Below are positions 1-7,958 of a stretch of 29,341 nucleotides of DNA, piece after piece. Below the pieces are notes generated by a model. The model made no database searches, was not told the origin of the DNA, and saw only the letters and a program-made list of their open reading frames with translations. The DNA is from JAHDDY01 sp964549375 (GTDB taxonomy: Bacteria; Pseudomonadota; Alphaproteobacteria; Rhodobacterales; Rhodobacteraceae), in assembly GCA_964549375.1 (NCBI GenBank), contig CAZJWF010000032.1, positions 1 to 29,341 on the forward strand, given 5' to 3'. Made by a program: the position numbers and the translations under genes. Position 1 is the stretch's first letter, and each line of letters opens with the position of its first letter.

Positions 1-1252
1 AAAGCGCCCGCCAGCCAATATCCGAGCGGTAAAACCCGTCATCCCATTCGATCTGGCTCGCGGCGTCATAGGCGCGGTTGCGGGCTTGTTCTACATCGCG
101 GCCCAGTGCAGTAATGCCCAACACGCGCCCTCCGGCGGAGACGAGAACCGTCTTCTCCATCCGGGTTCCGGCATGAAAGACCTCGACGCCCTCAATGTCG
201 TTCGCGCGTTCGACGAACCCGATGACGGTGTCTTTCTCATATGACCCCGGATAGCCCTTTGCGGCCATGACGACGGTGAGACAGCTTTCATCCGACCAAT
301 CGAGTGATACGCCGCTGACATCGCCCTTGGCACAGGCGCTCAAGACGGGCAGCAGGTCAGTTTTCAGACGCGGCAGGATACACTGACATTCCGGGTCGCC
401 AAATCGGGCGTTGATCTCGACCAGCTTCGGTCCCTCATCGGTCAACATCAGCCCGACATAAAGAACACCGGAATAGGGGGTGCCGCGCTTGGCCATCTCG
501 GCGAGGATCGGCTTGGCGATTTCTTCGGTGGCGCGGGCTTGCAGCTCAGGCGTGAACGCAGGCGCGGGGGAATACGCGCCCATGCCGCCGGTATTGGGGC
601 CTCTGTCGCCGTCGCGGGCGCGTTTATGGTCCTGCGCCCCGGCGAGCGGAATGATGTTGGTGCCATCGGTCAGCACAAAGAAAGAGGCCTCCTCGCCCTC
701 CATCATCTCTTCGATCACGACCGAACCGCCCCCCGGCCCGTCAAAGATGCGATCCACGGCTTCGAGCGCTTCGTCCTCGCTGCTGGCAACGACGACCCCT
801 TTCCCGGCTGCGAGGCCATCCGCCTTGACGACAATCGGTGCGCCCTCGGCTCGAATGTAAGTTTTTGCGGCCTCCGCATCGTCAAAGCTGGCGTATTTCG
901 CGGTCGGCGCGCCGCACGCATCGCAGACCTGTTTGGTGAAGGTTTTCGAGGTCTCCAGCATCGCTGCCGCCTTGCTGGGGCCGAAGACATCAATTCCCAC
1001 CGCCCGCGCCGCATCCGAGACACCGGTTTCCAGCGGAGCCTCAGGCCCGACGATCAACAGGTCAATCTCCATATCTTTGCAGACCGAAACAACGACTTCG
1101 GGGTCGAGAATGTCGAAATCCACACATTCTGCGACCTGAGCAATCCCGGCATTTCCCGGCGCACACCACAATTTCGACAGTGCAGGGCTTTTCGCGATGA
1201 CCCAACACAGCGCATGTTCACGCCCGCCGCCGCCCAGTACCAGAACCTTCAT
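1..1252 (-). CDS. purD: Phosphoribosylamine--glycine ligase (GAR synthetase), 3' end cut by window edge
   Basis: It catalyses the ATP-dependent joining of glycine to 5-phosphoribosylamine in cytosolic de novo purine synthesis. The reverse strand translates to 417 codons opening with MKVLVLGGGGREHAL, the classic PurD N-terminus. ATP-grasp signatures follow: VVKADGLAAGKGVVVA near residue 140, GPNTGGMGAYSP near 215 and EINARFGDPECQ near 285. The frame is still open at base 1, in a segment reading FYRSDIGWRAL that matches the family's C-terminal region, so only a few residues are missing. The ATG at 1252 is preferred because GGGGAG lies 6 bases upstream. An in-frame ATG at 1258 would leave almost no spacing. 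The gene is divergent from xseA across 62 bases. Identity is very secure. Confidence 0.97.
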   Translation of the reverse strand, partial: MKVLVLGGGGREHALCWVIAKSPALSKLWCAPGNAGIAQVAECVDFDILDPEVVVSVCKDMEIDLLIVGPEAPLETGVSDAARAVGIDVFGPSKAAAMLETSKTFTKQVCDACGAPTAKYASFDDAEAAKTYIRAEGAPIVVKADGLAAGKGVVVASSEDEALEAVDRIFDGPGGGSVVIEEMMEGEEASFFVLTDGTNIIPLAGAQDHKRARDGDRGPNTGGMGAYSPAPAFTPELQARATEEIAKPILAEMAKRGTPYSGVLYVGLMLTDEGPKLVEINARFGDPECQCILPRLKTDLLPVLSACAKGDVSGVSLDWSDESCLTVVMAAKGYPGSYEKDTVIGFVERANDIEGVEVFHAGTRMEKTVLVSAGGRVLGITALGRDVEQARNRAYDAASQIEWDDGFYRSDIGWRAL

Positions 1253-1258
1253 CGTCAT

Positions 1259-1278
1259 CTCCCCGAGTTTTCGCGGGG
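1259..1278 (-). promoter_or_regulatory. Hairpin covering the purD ribosome-binding site
   Basis: The purD leader can form CCCCG (1278-1274) paired with CGGGG (1265-1261) around an 8-base loop. Four of the six bases of the GGGGAG Shine-Dalgarno (1264-1259) lie in the 3' arm of the stem. On the plus strand the same hairpin is followed by CTTTCTT and resembles a weak terminator 36 bases ahead of xseA. The pairing is visible. A role in limiting purD translation or blocking read-through is inference. Confidence 0.4.
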
Positions 1279-1314
1279 CTTTCTTAGCCTGACTTCGCCC
1301 GCTATGACAGAGGC

Positions 1315-2856
1315 ATGAGCAGCTTGTTTGAAGATGATGAAGACGATGCGCCCCCCGCGCGCAGCAACCAGACGGAACTCACCGTCTCGGAACTCTCGGC
1401 GGCGGTAAAGCGGACGGTTGAGGACCGCTTTGGCCTCGTGCGCGTGCGGGCCGAGATTGGGCGCGTGTCGCGACCCCGCTCCGGGCATGTCTATCTCAGT
1501 CTCAAAGATGATAAGGCGGTTATTGACGGGGTGATGTGGAAGGGCGTCGCTTCGCGTCTGACAATCCAACCGGAGGAGGGGCTAGAGGTCGTCGTCACCG
1601 GCAAACTGACGACCTTCGCTGGACAATCAAAATACCAGATTGTCATTGATAAGATGGAGCCAGCGGGCGCCGGTGCGCTGATGGCGATGCTGGAAGCACG
1701 GCGCAAGGCGCTGACCGCTGAAGGGTTGTTTGACGCAGAGCGAAAGCGTCCGATCCCGTCACTGCCTCAGGTAATTGGCGTGGTGACATCGCCGTCCGGG
1801 GCCGTGATCCGCGATATTCTCCATCGCCTGTCCGAGCGTTTCCCGCGTCACGTCTTGGTCTGGCCGGTGGCGGTGCAGGGCGATAAATGCGCGCCCGAAG
1901 TGGCCGCCGCCATCCGTGGGTTTGATGCGCTGCCCAAGGGCGGTGCCATCCCTCGCCCAGACGTGTTGATTGTCGCGCGGGGCGGCGGGTCGCTCGAAGA
2001 CCTTTGGGGCTTCAATGAAGAGATTGTCGTGCGCGCCGCTGCCGAATGTTCGATTCCGCTGATCTCTGCGGTGGGCCACGAGACGGATACGACGTTGATT
2101 GACCATGCCGCAGACTTACGTGCGCCGACTCCGACAGGGGCCGCAGAAAAAGCCGTCCCCGTGCGCGCAGACTTGCTGGCACAAATCGAGATGCTCTCCG
2201 CTCGCCGGTCGCGCGCGATGCAACGCGCCTTGCGTGATGCGCGAGAGCGCGTGACCCAAAGCGCGCGGGTGTTGCCAAAGCCTGAAGCCATCCTTGCCGA
2301 GAAACGCCAGCGCCTCGATCTGGCCGCCGAGCGCCTGCCGCGCGGCCCCGCCAGCGTTGTACGGGAAAAGGCGCAGGGGTTGCGATTGGTGGCGGATCGG
2401 TTGCCGCGCGCATTGTCGGCGAGAATGGAGCAGACCAAATCCACCCTCATGGCAAGCCGTGCCTCTTTGCGCCCCGGCGCGCTACATACGCGAGTTCGCG
2501 AAGCGCAAGCGGCAGCGCAGAGTCGCGCAAAGCGCCTGCACACCGCTGCTCCGCGCATCGCGATGCGAAAACGTGACGGGTTAAATGCACTGACCCGCAC
2601 GCTGAACTCACTGTCTTATTTGCGGGTCTTGGATCGGGGCTTTGCTGTCGTGCGGGACGATGATGGTAAGATCATCGCTGATGCCGCGATCATCGCAGCA
2701 GGGGATGCTCTGTCGATCGAGTTCAAAGAACGCAAAACCGTCGCTGCCACCGCAGGCGAAGGTGCCCCCGCCCCGACACCGAAAAAGCGCAAGGCGAAGA
2801 CGGCTGCTAAACCCAAGCCGACACCGCCCGAACAGACGGATTTGTTTGGGGAGTGA
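1315..2856 (+). CDS. xseA: Exodeoxyribonuclease VII large subunit
   Basis: This is the large catalytic subunit of exonuclease VII, which with XseB degrades single-stranded DNA from both ends in the cytoplasm. The 513-residue product has the N-terminal OB-fold (LTVSELSAAVKRTVEDRF, then SGHVYLSLKDD). The catalytic domain follows with GVVTSPSGAVIRDILHR, VLIVARGGGSLEDLWGFN and SAVGHETDTTLIDHAADLRA. A long Arg/Ala-rich helical region and a Lys/Pro-rich tail come last. The ATG at 1315 follows an AGAGG ribosome site. The protein is longer than the roughly 456 residues of E. coli XseA because of the tail, which ends in QTDLF (507-511), a match to the beta-clamp-binding consensus. It is divergent from purD and convergent with the downstream esterase. 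Confidence 0.97.
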   Translation: MSSLFEDDEDDAPPARSNQTELTVSELSAAVKRTVEDRFGLVRVRAEIGRVSRPRSGHVYLSLKDDKAVIDGVMWKGVASRLTIQPEEGLEVVVTGKLTTFAGQSKYQIVIDKMEPAGAGALMAMLEARRKALTAEGLFDAERKRPIPSLPQVIGVVTSPSGAVIRDILHRLSERFPRHVLVWPVAVQGDKCAPEVAAAIRGFDALPKGGAIPRPDVLIVARGGGSLEDLWGFNEEIVVRAAAECSIPLISAVGHETDTTLIDHAADLRAPTPTGAAEKAVPVRADLLAQIEMLSARRSRAMQRALRDARERVTQSARVLPKPEAILAEKRQRLDLAAERLPRGPASVVREKAQGLRLVADRLPRALSARMEQTKSTLMASRASLRPGALHTRVREAQAAAQSRAKRLHTAAPRIAMRKRDGLNALTRTLNSLSYLRVLDRGFAVVRDDDGKIIADAAIIAAGDALSIEFKERKTVAATAGEGAPAPTPKKRKAKTAAKPKPTPPEQTDLFGE

Positions 2857-2864
2857 ACCGCTCA

Positions 2865-2904
2865 GCCATCGTTGCGCGATGGCATGTGCGACTTCAGGAA
2901 GTCG
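2865..2904. terminator. Tandem hairpins between convergent genes
   Basis: Two perfect stem-loops lie in the 58-base gap between the xseA stop and the esterase stop. The first is GCCATCG/CGATGGC (2865-2871 with 2877-2883, 5-base loop). The second is CGACTT/AAGTCG (2889-2894 with 2899-2904, 4-base loop). Neither is followed by a T run on either strand, so they may be RNA 3'-end stabilisers or weak bidirectional terminators rather than classical intrinsic ones. Confidence 0.5.
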
Positions 2905-2914
2905 AAACGAGAAC

Positions 2915-3754
2915 CTAACTCCGCGCCAATAAATCTTCCAACTGCCGCTTGATCCAGCCTTTCGGAATAAAATGTCCCCGGCCATGAATGTCGATCTGGA
3001 CTTCTTTGCCGTTCGCACAATTCGTCCAGCGATGCTCGGTGTATTTGTGGATCGGAGCGACGGTTTCGACGTCGTTAGCGGTACGCCTTGCTGGATCACA
3101 CTCGCTGATCTCAACCCACGGCAACATGCCGAGGGCCGGGTCGGGGTCGTCTCTGGTCGGCAGGTCAATGACGTTATCTTTCAGGCCATGTACGTTGCGG
3201 ATGCTGACTGGTCCGGTGTCACAGCGAGAGGGGCTGGCATAATTGATCAGGCCGCCAATCCCCAACACCGCCGCATATTTATCGCCACTGTCACACGCCA
3301 CGGCCAGCGCCATGAGGCTGCCGAAAGAATAGCCCGATAGGAAAACCTTACTGCGGTCGATGGGCCAGCGACGCTCCGCATCGGCCAGCACAGCCTCGGT
3401 AAATCGTATGTCACTATCGTCCCAACTCTGAAACGACCAAGACTTTCGCAAACCATCAGGGGCGAGGAGCAGCACACCAGTCTCATTCGTGGCGCCGAAA
3501 ACCCGAGGACTGCGGATGGGCGTGCGGCCTTGCCGTCCCCAGCCATGAAAGTGGATCAGAACGGGCAGGGGATCAGTCCCGTTCCAGTCATCAGGTGTTC
3601 GGGCGGCATAGCTGCGCTCGCCAACCGTGCATCCTGTATCTGGTCCACCGCAAACCGTTGGGGTGAGGGCAGGCGGTGCAACCGACCCTTCTTGCTGTGC
3701 CGCGCATCCAATCAGCAGCGCCAACAAACTCATCATCGAAACATAAAGTCGCAT
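2915..3754 (-). CDS. Lipoprotein alpha/beta-hydrolase esterase, PHB-depolymerase/LpqC-like
   Basis: This is a probable envelope-anchored serine esterase or polyester/feruloyl-esterase relative; the substrate is unknown. The 279-residue product starts MRLYVSMMSLLALLIGC, a signal peptide with lipobox L-I-G-C and Cys17 as the lipidation site. The fold shows the oxyanion-hole segment LIHFHGWG, the nucleophile elbow GYSFGS (Ser143, the GxSxG motif) and a late HGRGHFIPKGW segment (His257/His261) that fits the catalytic histidine. The ATG at 3754 is chosen because GGAGG sits 6 bases upstream and the signal peptide begins there. The open frame extends 49 codons further upstream without a sensible start. 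It lies downstream of the large operon on the same strand but is separated by a strong hairpin, so it may be its own unit. Confidence 0.85.
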   Translation of the reverse strand: MRLYVSMMSLLALLIGCAAQQEGSVAPPALTPTVCGGPDTGCTVGERSYAARTPDDWNGTDPLPVLIHFHGWGRQGRTPIRSPRVFGATNETGVLLLAPDGLRKSWSFQSWDDSDIRFTEAVLADAERRWPIDRSKVFLSGYSFGSLMALAVACDSGDKYAAVLGIGGLINYASPSRCDTGPVSIRNVHGLKDNVIDLPTRDDPDPALGMLPWVEISECDPARRTANDVETVAPIHKYTEHRWTNCANGKEVQIDIHGRGHFIPKGWIKRQLEDLLARS

Positions 3755-3763
3755 TCTCGTCCT

Positions 3764-3801
3764 CCGGGCACCCCATTGAAATGACGTAGCAGGGTGCCCG
3801 G
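3764..3801 (-). promoter_or_regulatory. 10-bp inverted repeat in the esterase leader, at the end of the large operon
   Basis: CCGGGCACCC (3764-3773) and GGGTGCCCGG (3792-3801) are perfect complements around an 18-base loop. The element lies in the 85-base gap between the last permease stop and the esterase ATG. The GGAGG ribosome site of the esterase (3765-3761) overlaps the last two bases of the stem. No T run follows on the minus strand, so a plain intrinsic terminator is less likely than a translational control hairpin or an operator. Confidence 0.5.
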
Positions 3802-3839
3802 AATGTGACGAATGACAGGCTGGTGATGAAAGTTTACGG

Positions 3840-5009
3840 CTACGAATAGGGATCCATCGCATCACGCAACCCATCGCCGAGGAAGTTGAATGCCAGCACA
3901 ACCAGCATCACTGGAATCATCGCGCTCGCCACCCACGGATAGAACTCGACCACCGTCAGATTTTGCGCTTCGTTCAGCATCACGCCCCAACTCGTCGCGG
4001 GGGGACGCAGGCCAAGCCCAAGGAAGCTGAGCGCCGTCTCGCCTAAGATCATTGCCGGGATCGACAGTGAAGCACTGACGACGATATGCGACATAAAGTT
4101 CGGCAACAGATGCCGACGGATCACACGGCTCGGTTTCGCTCCGACCAGCTCCGCCGCACGCACAAAATCTTCCTCTCGCAAACTCAACAACTTCGACCTC
4201 ACCGCTCGCGCAAGACCGGGCCAGTCGAGCAATCCTAATATGATAGATATCATCAGGAAGACCGCTACCGGAGACCACGTCGCGGGAACGGCGGCGGATA
4301 GGGCTAACCAGATCGGCAGTTCTGGCAGGCTGCGGATAACCTCGATCATGCGTTGAACCGTGCTGTCAACCAGACCACCAAAATATCCGGCCATGCCGCC
4401 GAGGGTCATGCCGATGACCAACGAAATCGCAATACCAATCAGCCCAACCGTCAGTGAAAGACGTGCGCCATAGACCAGCCGGGAAAACACATCCCGGCCC
4501 AGACGATCCGCACCGAGCAAGAAGAACGATCCGTCTTCCGGCGCACAAACCAGATGGAAGCTGCCTTTGAACAGACCCCAGAACTCATATTGTTCGCCAG
4601 AACAAAAAAACCGTAGTTTTTGCGGTGTTGAACGGTCCTCAGTATATGTCCAACGGAACGTTTCGAGGTCCGCTTTTGCAACGGTCGGATACACGAAAGG
4701 CCCGATATACTCGTCTTCGTGATAGAGGTGAACGCTTTGCGGCGGCGCATAGATATGGTTCGCATCGCGCGTATTGGCATCGTAAGGCGCGATCAGCTCG
4801 ACGAACGGAACGCACAGATAGAGAAATGCGAGAAAAATCGCCGAGATCACCGCCAGCTTATGCTTGAAAAAGCGTTTTCGGATCAGCTTGCTGGTGGGCA
4901 TATCCAGATCAGGGCGCGCGCCGCCGACATCGGCCTCCGCCGCTGGATCGTAAGGCGTCCCATCGACGTAGCGTTCGGTCGGGTCGGTTGGCGACGGTTG
5001 ATTGCTCAT
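3840..5009 (-). CDS. Peptide/nickel-type ABC transporter permease, DppC-like
   Basis: This is the second inner-membrane subunit of the importer encoded in this run. The 389 residues comprise a cytoplasmic N-terminus (about 1-50), a first membrane helix (about 52-73, VISAIFLAFLYLCVPFVEL), a long periplasmic segment (about 75-165) and the BPD_transp_1 core. The core opens LLGADRLGRDVFSRLVYG and carries the EAA-loop AAELVGAKPSRVIRRHLLPN. It ends with LSFLGLGLRPPATSWG, a typical DppC/OppC C-terminal motif. The usual length is near 300 residues; the excess is the periplasmic loop, reminiscent of YejE-type permeases. Its ATG overlaps the stop of the upstream permease (ATGA), and it is the last gene of the operon. 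Confidence 0.93.
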   Translation of the reverse strand: MSNQPSPTDPTERYVDGTPYDPAAEADVGGARPDLDMPTSKLIRKRFFKHKLAVISAIFLAFLYLCVPFVELIAPYDANTRDANHIYAPPQSVHLYHEDEYIGPFVYPTVAKADLETFRWTYTEDRSTPQKLRFFCSGEQYEFWGLFKGSFHLVCAPEDGSFFLLGADRLGRDVFSRLVYGARLSLTVGLIGIAISLVIGMTLGGMAGYFGGLVDSTVQRMIEVIRSLPELPIWLALSAAVPATWSPVAVFLMISIILGLLDWPGLARAVRSKLLSLREEDFVRAAELVGAKPSRVIRRHLLPNFMSHIVVSASLSIPAMILGETALSFLGLGLRPPATSWGVMLNEAQNLTVVEFYPWVASAMIPVMLVVLAFNFLGDGLRDAMDPYS

Positions 5010-6028
5010 GCGCTGCGCCCTCCGAACCGAATGCGTGGATCAAGGATGGCGAGAAGAATATCTGACACCAACATGCCAACCAGCGTAAGCGCGGATATGA
5101 ACAACAGGATGAACCCTGCGAGATATTGATCTTGCGTCCGCAGCGCGGTCAGTAGCGCTGGGCCAAGCGTTGGCAGGCTGAGAACAACCGAAACCAACAC
5201 CGATCCACTGACCAGCGACGGCAGTAAATTTCCAATATCAGCAACAAAAGGGTTTAGCGCGGCACGCAGCGGATATTTCACAACGCGCTTGGTCGGCGAC
5301 AGGCCTTTTGCCTTCGCGGTGACGACATAAGGCTTGCCCAATTCGTCGAGCAAGTTCGCGCGCAATCGCCGGATCATCGCGGCGGTGCCCGCTGTTCCGA
5401 TCACGATTGTCGGTACGATCAAATGCGCGAGGACTGATTTGATCTTCGCCCAACTCAACGGTTCGCCTTCAAATTTCGGGTCCATCAGCCCGCCAATCGG
5501 CAGATCGAGATAGATTTGTCCGTAGTAGAGAAGGATCAACGCGAGCAAGAAATTTGGCGTTGCTAGCCCGATATACCCGATGATGGCGATGAAATAATCA
5601 AGCCAGCTTCCGGCCCTGACAGCGGCAATCGTGCCCAGCGGCAGCGAAACAATATAGATGAACAGCAGCGCGGCAAGATTGACGATACAGGTCAGCCAGA
5701 GGGCATCGCCCAAGACTTCATTGACGGGTTGATCGAATTCGAACGACCACCCGAAATCCCCTTGCAACATGCCATTATACCCGTCCGGGCCCGGCATTGC
5801 GCCGATCCAGATCAGGTATTGTTTCCACAACGGTTGATCGAGCGAATATTGTTGTCGCAGGAACTCGGCTTTTTCGATGCTCGCGGCTTCGCCCTGTGCG
5901 CGCAGTTCCATGATCTGATTGGACAGATAGTCACCGGGCGGCAGATTGATGATCCAGAATATCAACGCCGAGACGATTGCCAATGTGACAAGCATCGTGA
6001 GAAAGCGTTTGCCGAGGTATCGGATCAC
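5006..6028 (-). CDS. Peptide/nickel-type ABC transporter permease, DppB-like
   Basis: This is the first permease subunit of the importer. The 340-residue product has a first helix right at the N-terminus (about residues 10-28, TMLVTLAIVSALIFWIINL) followed by the characteristic LPPGDYLS segment. A periplasmic region and five further helices follow. The coupling loop reads AKAKGLSPTKRVVKYPLRAA. The start codon is GTG, overlapping the stop of the substrate-binding protein gene (GTGA), and the stop overlaps the next ATG. Both suggest translational coupling and equal dosage of the subunits. The transported substrate cannot be deduced from the permease. Confidence 0.93.
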   Translation of the reverse strand: MIRYLGKRFLTMLVTLAIVSALIFWIINLPPGDYLSNQIMELRAQGEAASIEKAEFLRQQYSLDQPLWKQYLIWIGAMPGPDGYNGMLQGDFGWSFEFDQPVNEVLGDALWLTCIVNLAALLFIYIVSLPLGTIAAVRAGSWLDYFIAIIGYIGLATPNFLLALILLYYGQIYLDLPIGGLMDPKFEGEPLSWAKIKSVLAHLIVPTIVIGTAGTAAMIRRLRANLLDELGKPYVVTAKAKGLSPTKRVVKYPLRAALNPFVADIGNLLPSLVSGSVLVSVVLSLPTLGPALLTALRTQDQYLAGFILLFISALTLVGMLVSDILLAILDPRIRFGGRSA

Positions 6029-7947
6029 TGCAATGCCGCCGTTTTCTCTGAATCGTCAAACCAGAATTCGTCCATGCGATGCACGCCAAATTGCGCGCCA
6101 GGATCCCATGTATAAAGACCCTCTTCGGGGACGTTTCTCATCTTGTTGCTGACAACGACGGGCTGCGGTGCCTGACTGATCACGCCGATGATGAATTGCT
6201 GCTTGGCGTGGATATCCAGCATTTCAGACCAGACATCCTCGCGAGAAATCTTCGTTCCGTCGGTCAACGTGCCGGTCTGCCATGCAAGGTAAAGATCGAG
6301 CAGGCGTTCAGCTTCTTTCATGTCTGGCGAAGAGCCTGCATGTCCCATCGTTTGGAAATACTGACCCCATTTTGGCCAAGTCAACGTGTCTTGCTGTGTC
6401 GGGGCAAGTGCGCTGGGCGAGGTTGCTGCTGACGGTACGCCGTTATCCCACCCTTTGCCGACCGTCATCATCGTGCGGCCAGAATATGCGCGTTGGCGTA
6501 AGATGTTTCGGTCTGACGGGCGGGCGATCAGTTTCACGCCAATATCCCGCCATGTCTCGCCAACGAGTTGCAGCGCGTCGATCTCTTCGTCGCGTTCGCC
6601 CATCGTCTCAACGATAATTTCCAAGGGGCGACCATCGGGCAATAATCGAACGCCATCACCTCGGCGTTCCGTCAAGCCAATCTCATCAAGTAAGTCATTC
6701 GCTTTGCGCGAATTGAACCGCGCATACGCAAAGGCGTGATCTGATTTGTAAAAGGTACTGCCCGGCAAAACACCATTTCCGCAGTGTTCGCCGAGACCGA
6801 AATAAAGCGTGCGATTTATGATCTCGCGATCAATACCGAGCGACAACGCGCGCCGGAACCGAACGTCGCGCAATACGTCGCGCCAGACATCGTCAAAATA
6901 ATTCAGGTTCGGATAAAGCGCGATATGCGATGCGGCACCCGTGGGCCAAAGGCGGGCGGTATAGTCGTTTCGCGCCTCACCTTGTTTCAGGATTGGGATG
7001 CTCGGAAAGCCAAGCCCACTGGCCAAAAGATCTACTTCGCCTGCGGAAACTTTGGCTGGGAACAGGCTGGAGGCAGCGACGGACATTTCCACGGTGTCGA
7101 TATAGGGCAGCTGTTGCCCCTCTTTGTCGAACCGATGAAAATAAGGGTTCCGCTGCATTTCGTAGCGTTGCGCTTTTTTGCCGGTGATATTTATCCAAGG
7201 CTGCAAGCTCGGCAGTTTTTTATTGTCATTCTTATACATATTATCGAGCTTGTTGTGCAGTTGCGCCCAGTTGCGCGCACCCTTTGCCTCGATTTGGTAT
7301 TGCAGCTTTTCAATGTCTGTATACGCCTCGTGGAAGCCTTTCATATAATGCGCTGGGCGATAGATGAAGGGCGGACGTGCGGCGGCCAGCTGAGTCAAAA
7401 ACTGCGGATGCGGGTCGTCCCAACTAAACCGGATGGTATATTCGTCAATGATCTCGACGACCGGCGGTTTTTCGTTTGCCAGCATATAGCGTGGAGGACC
7501 GGCCGGTGAGAGTTCGGCGTTATTGGCTACATCTTCCCACCAATACCGGAAATCTTCCGTCGTGAAGGGATGCCCGTCGGACCACTTATGACCCTCGCGA
7601 AGATGGAATGTGAAAATACGATCATTCTCTTCTTCATAGCTTTCGAGAATGTCGGCTTGCAGATTGTAGTTCTCATCAAATCCGATCAGCCGTGCATATC
7701 CCCACACCACCATATAGCGAATATTTTTGCCCTTCGAGATCAGAGTCCGCAGCGTTCCACCTTGCCTGCCGACTTGCCGTCCGCGACTTTCGATATCGAC
7801 GATCATCGGTTCTGTCGGAGCACGCTCGGCCACAGATGGCATTTCGCCAGTCTTCACCCTATCGGCAAATAGCGGCGTCTCGATGGGGGCGAATGCAAAA
7901 GCAGGCGTCGTAAGTAAAAGCGCCGCAATGCTTAGGCGTTTAAGCAT
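6025..7947 (-). CDS. ABC transporter periplasmic substrate-binding protein, family 5 (SBP_bac_5)
   Basis: This is the periplasmic receptor of the importer. The 640-residue protein begins with a signal peptide (MLKRLSIAALLLTTPAFAFA, cleavage after AFA near residue 19) and shows no lipobox. Family 5 hallmarks are visible: FHLREGHKWSDGHPFTTEDF near residue 115, then the Arg/Leu-rich segment RDVRFRRALSLGIDREIIN near 365, typical of oligopeptide and oligosaccharide receptors. It is somewhat longer than most DppA/OppA proteins (about 520-560). The ATG is preceded by AAGGAA at 7 bases. It sits 11 bases after the ATPase gene and overlaps the next gene by GTGA. The ligand could be a peptide, a muropeptide or a glycan fragment; the neighbouring glycosyltransferases make a sugar-containing ligand worth testing, but that is inference. 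Confidence 0.93.
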   Translation of the reverse strand: MLKRLSIAALLLTTPAFAFAPIETPLFADRVKTGEMPSVAERAPTEPMIVDIESRGRQVGRQGGTLRTLISKGKNIRYMVVWGYARLIGFDENYNLQADILESYEEENDRIFTFHLREGHKWSDGHPFTTEDFRYWWEDVANNAELSPAGPPRYMLANEKPPVVEIIDEYTIRFSWDDPHPQFLTQLAAARPPFIYRPAHYMKGFHEAYTDIEKLQYQIEAKGARNWAQLHNKLDNMYKNDNKKLPSLQPWINITGKKAQRYEMQRNPYFHRFDKEGQQLPYIDTVEMSVAASSLFPAKVSAGEVDLLASGLGFPSIPILKQGEARNDYTARLWPTGAASHIALYPNLNYFDDVWRDVLRDVRFRRALSLGIDREIINRTLYFGLGEHCGNGVLPGSTFYKSDHAFAYARFNSRKANDLLDEIGLTERRGDGVRLLPDGRPLEIIVETMGERDEEIDALQLVGETWRDIGVKLIARPSDRNILRQRAYSGRTMMTVGKGWDNGVPSAATSPSALAPTQQDTLTWPKWGQYFQTMGHAGSSPDMKEAERLLDLYLAWQTGTLTDGTKISREDVWSEMLDIHAKQQFIIGVISQAPQPVVVSNKMRNVPEEGLYTWDPGAQFGVHRMDEFWFDDSEKTAALQ

Positions 7948-7958
7948 AAGAGGTTCCT

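Noticed and set aside
539..1318. 259-codon plus-strand frame opposite purD
   Set aside because: It lies antisense to an unmistakable purD, shows no domain, and has the Arg/Pro/Ala-heavy composition expected of a GC-rich shadow frame.
1848..2600. 250-codon minus-strand frame opposite xseA
   Set aside because: Composition is Arg/Ser/Ala-rich with no recognisable motif, and the sense strand encodes XseA throughout.
3755..3901. 49-codon upstream extension of the esterase
   Set aside because: It would bury the signal peptide and lipobox, overlaps the permease gene end, and ignores the good GGAGG before 3754.
6784..7509. 241-codon plus-strand frame opposite the substrate-binding protein gene
   Set aside because: No domain or ribosome site; the minus-strand protein has family 5 motifs across the same bases.
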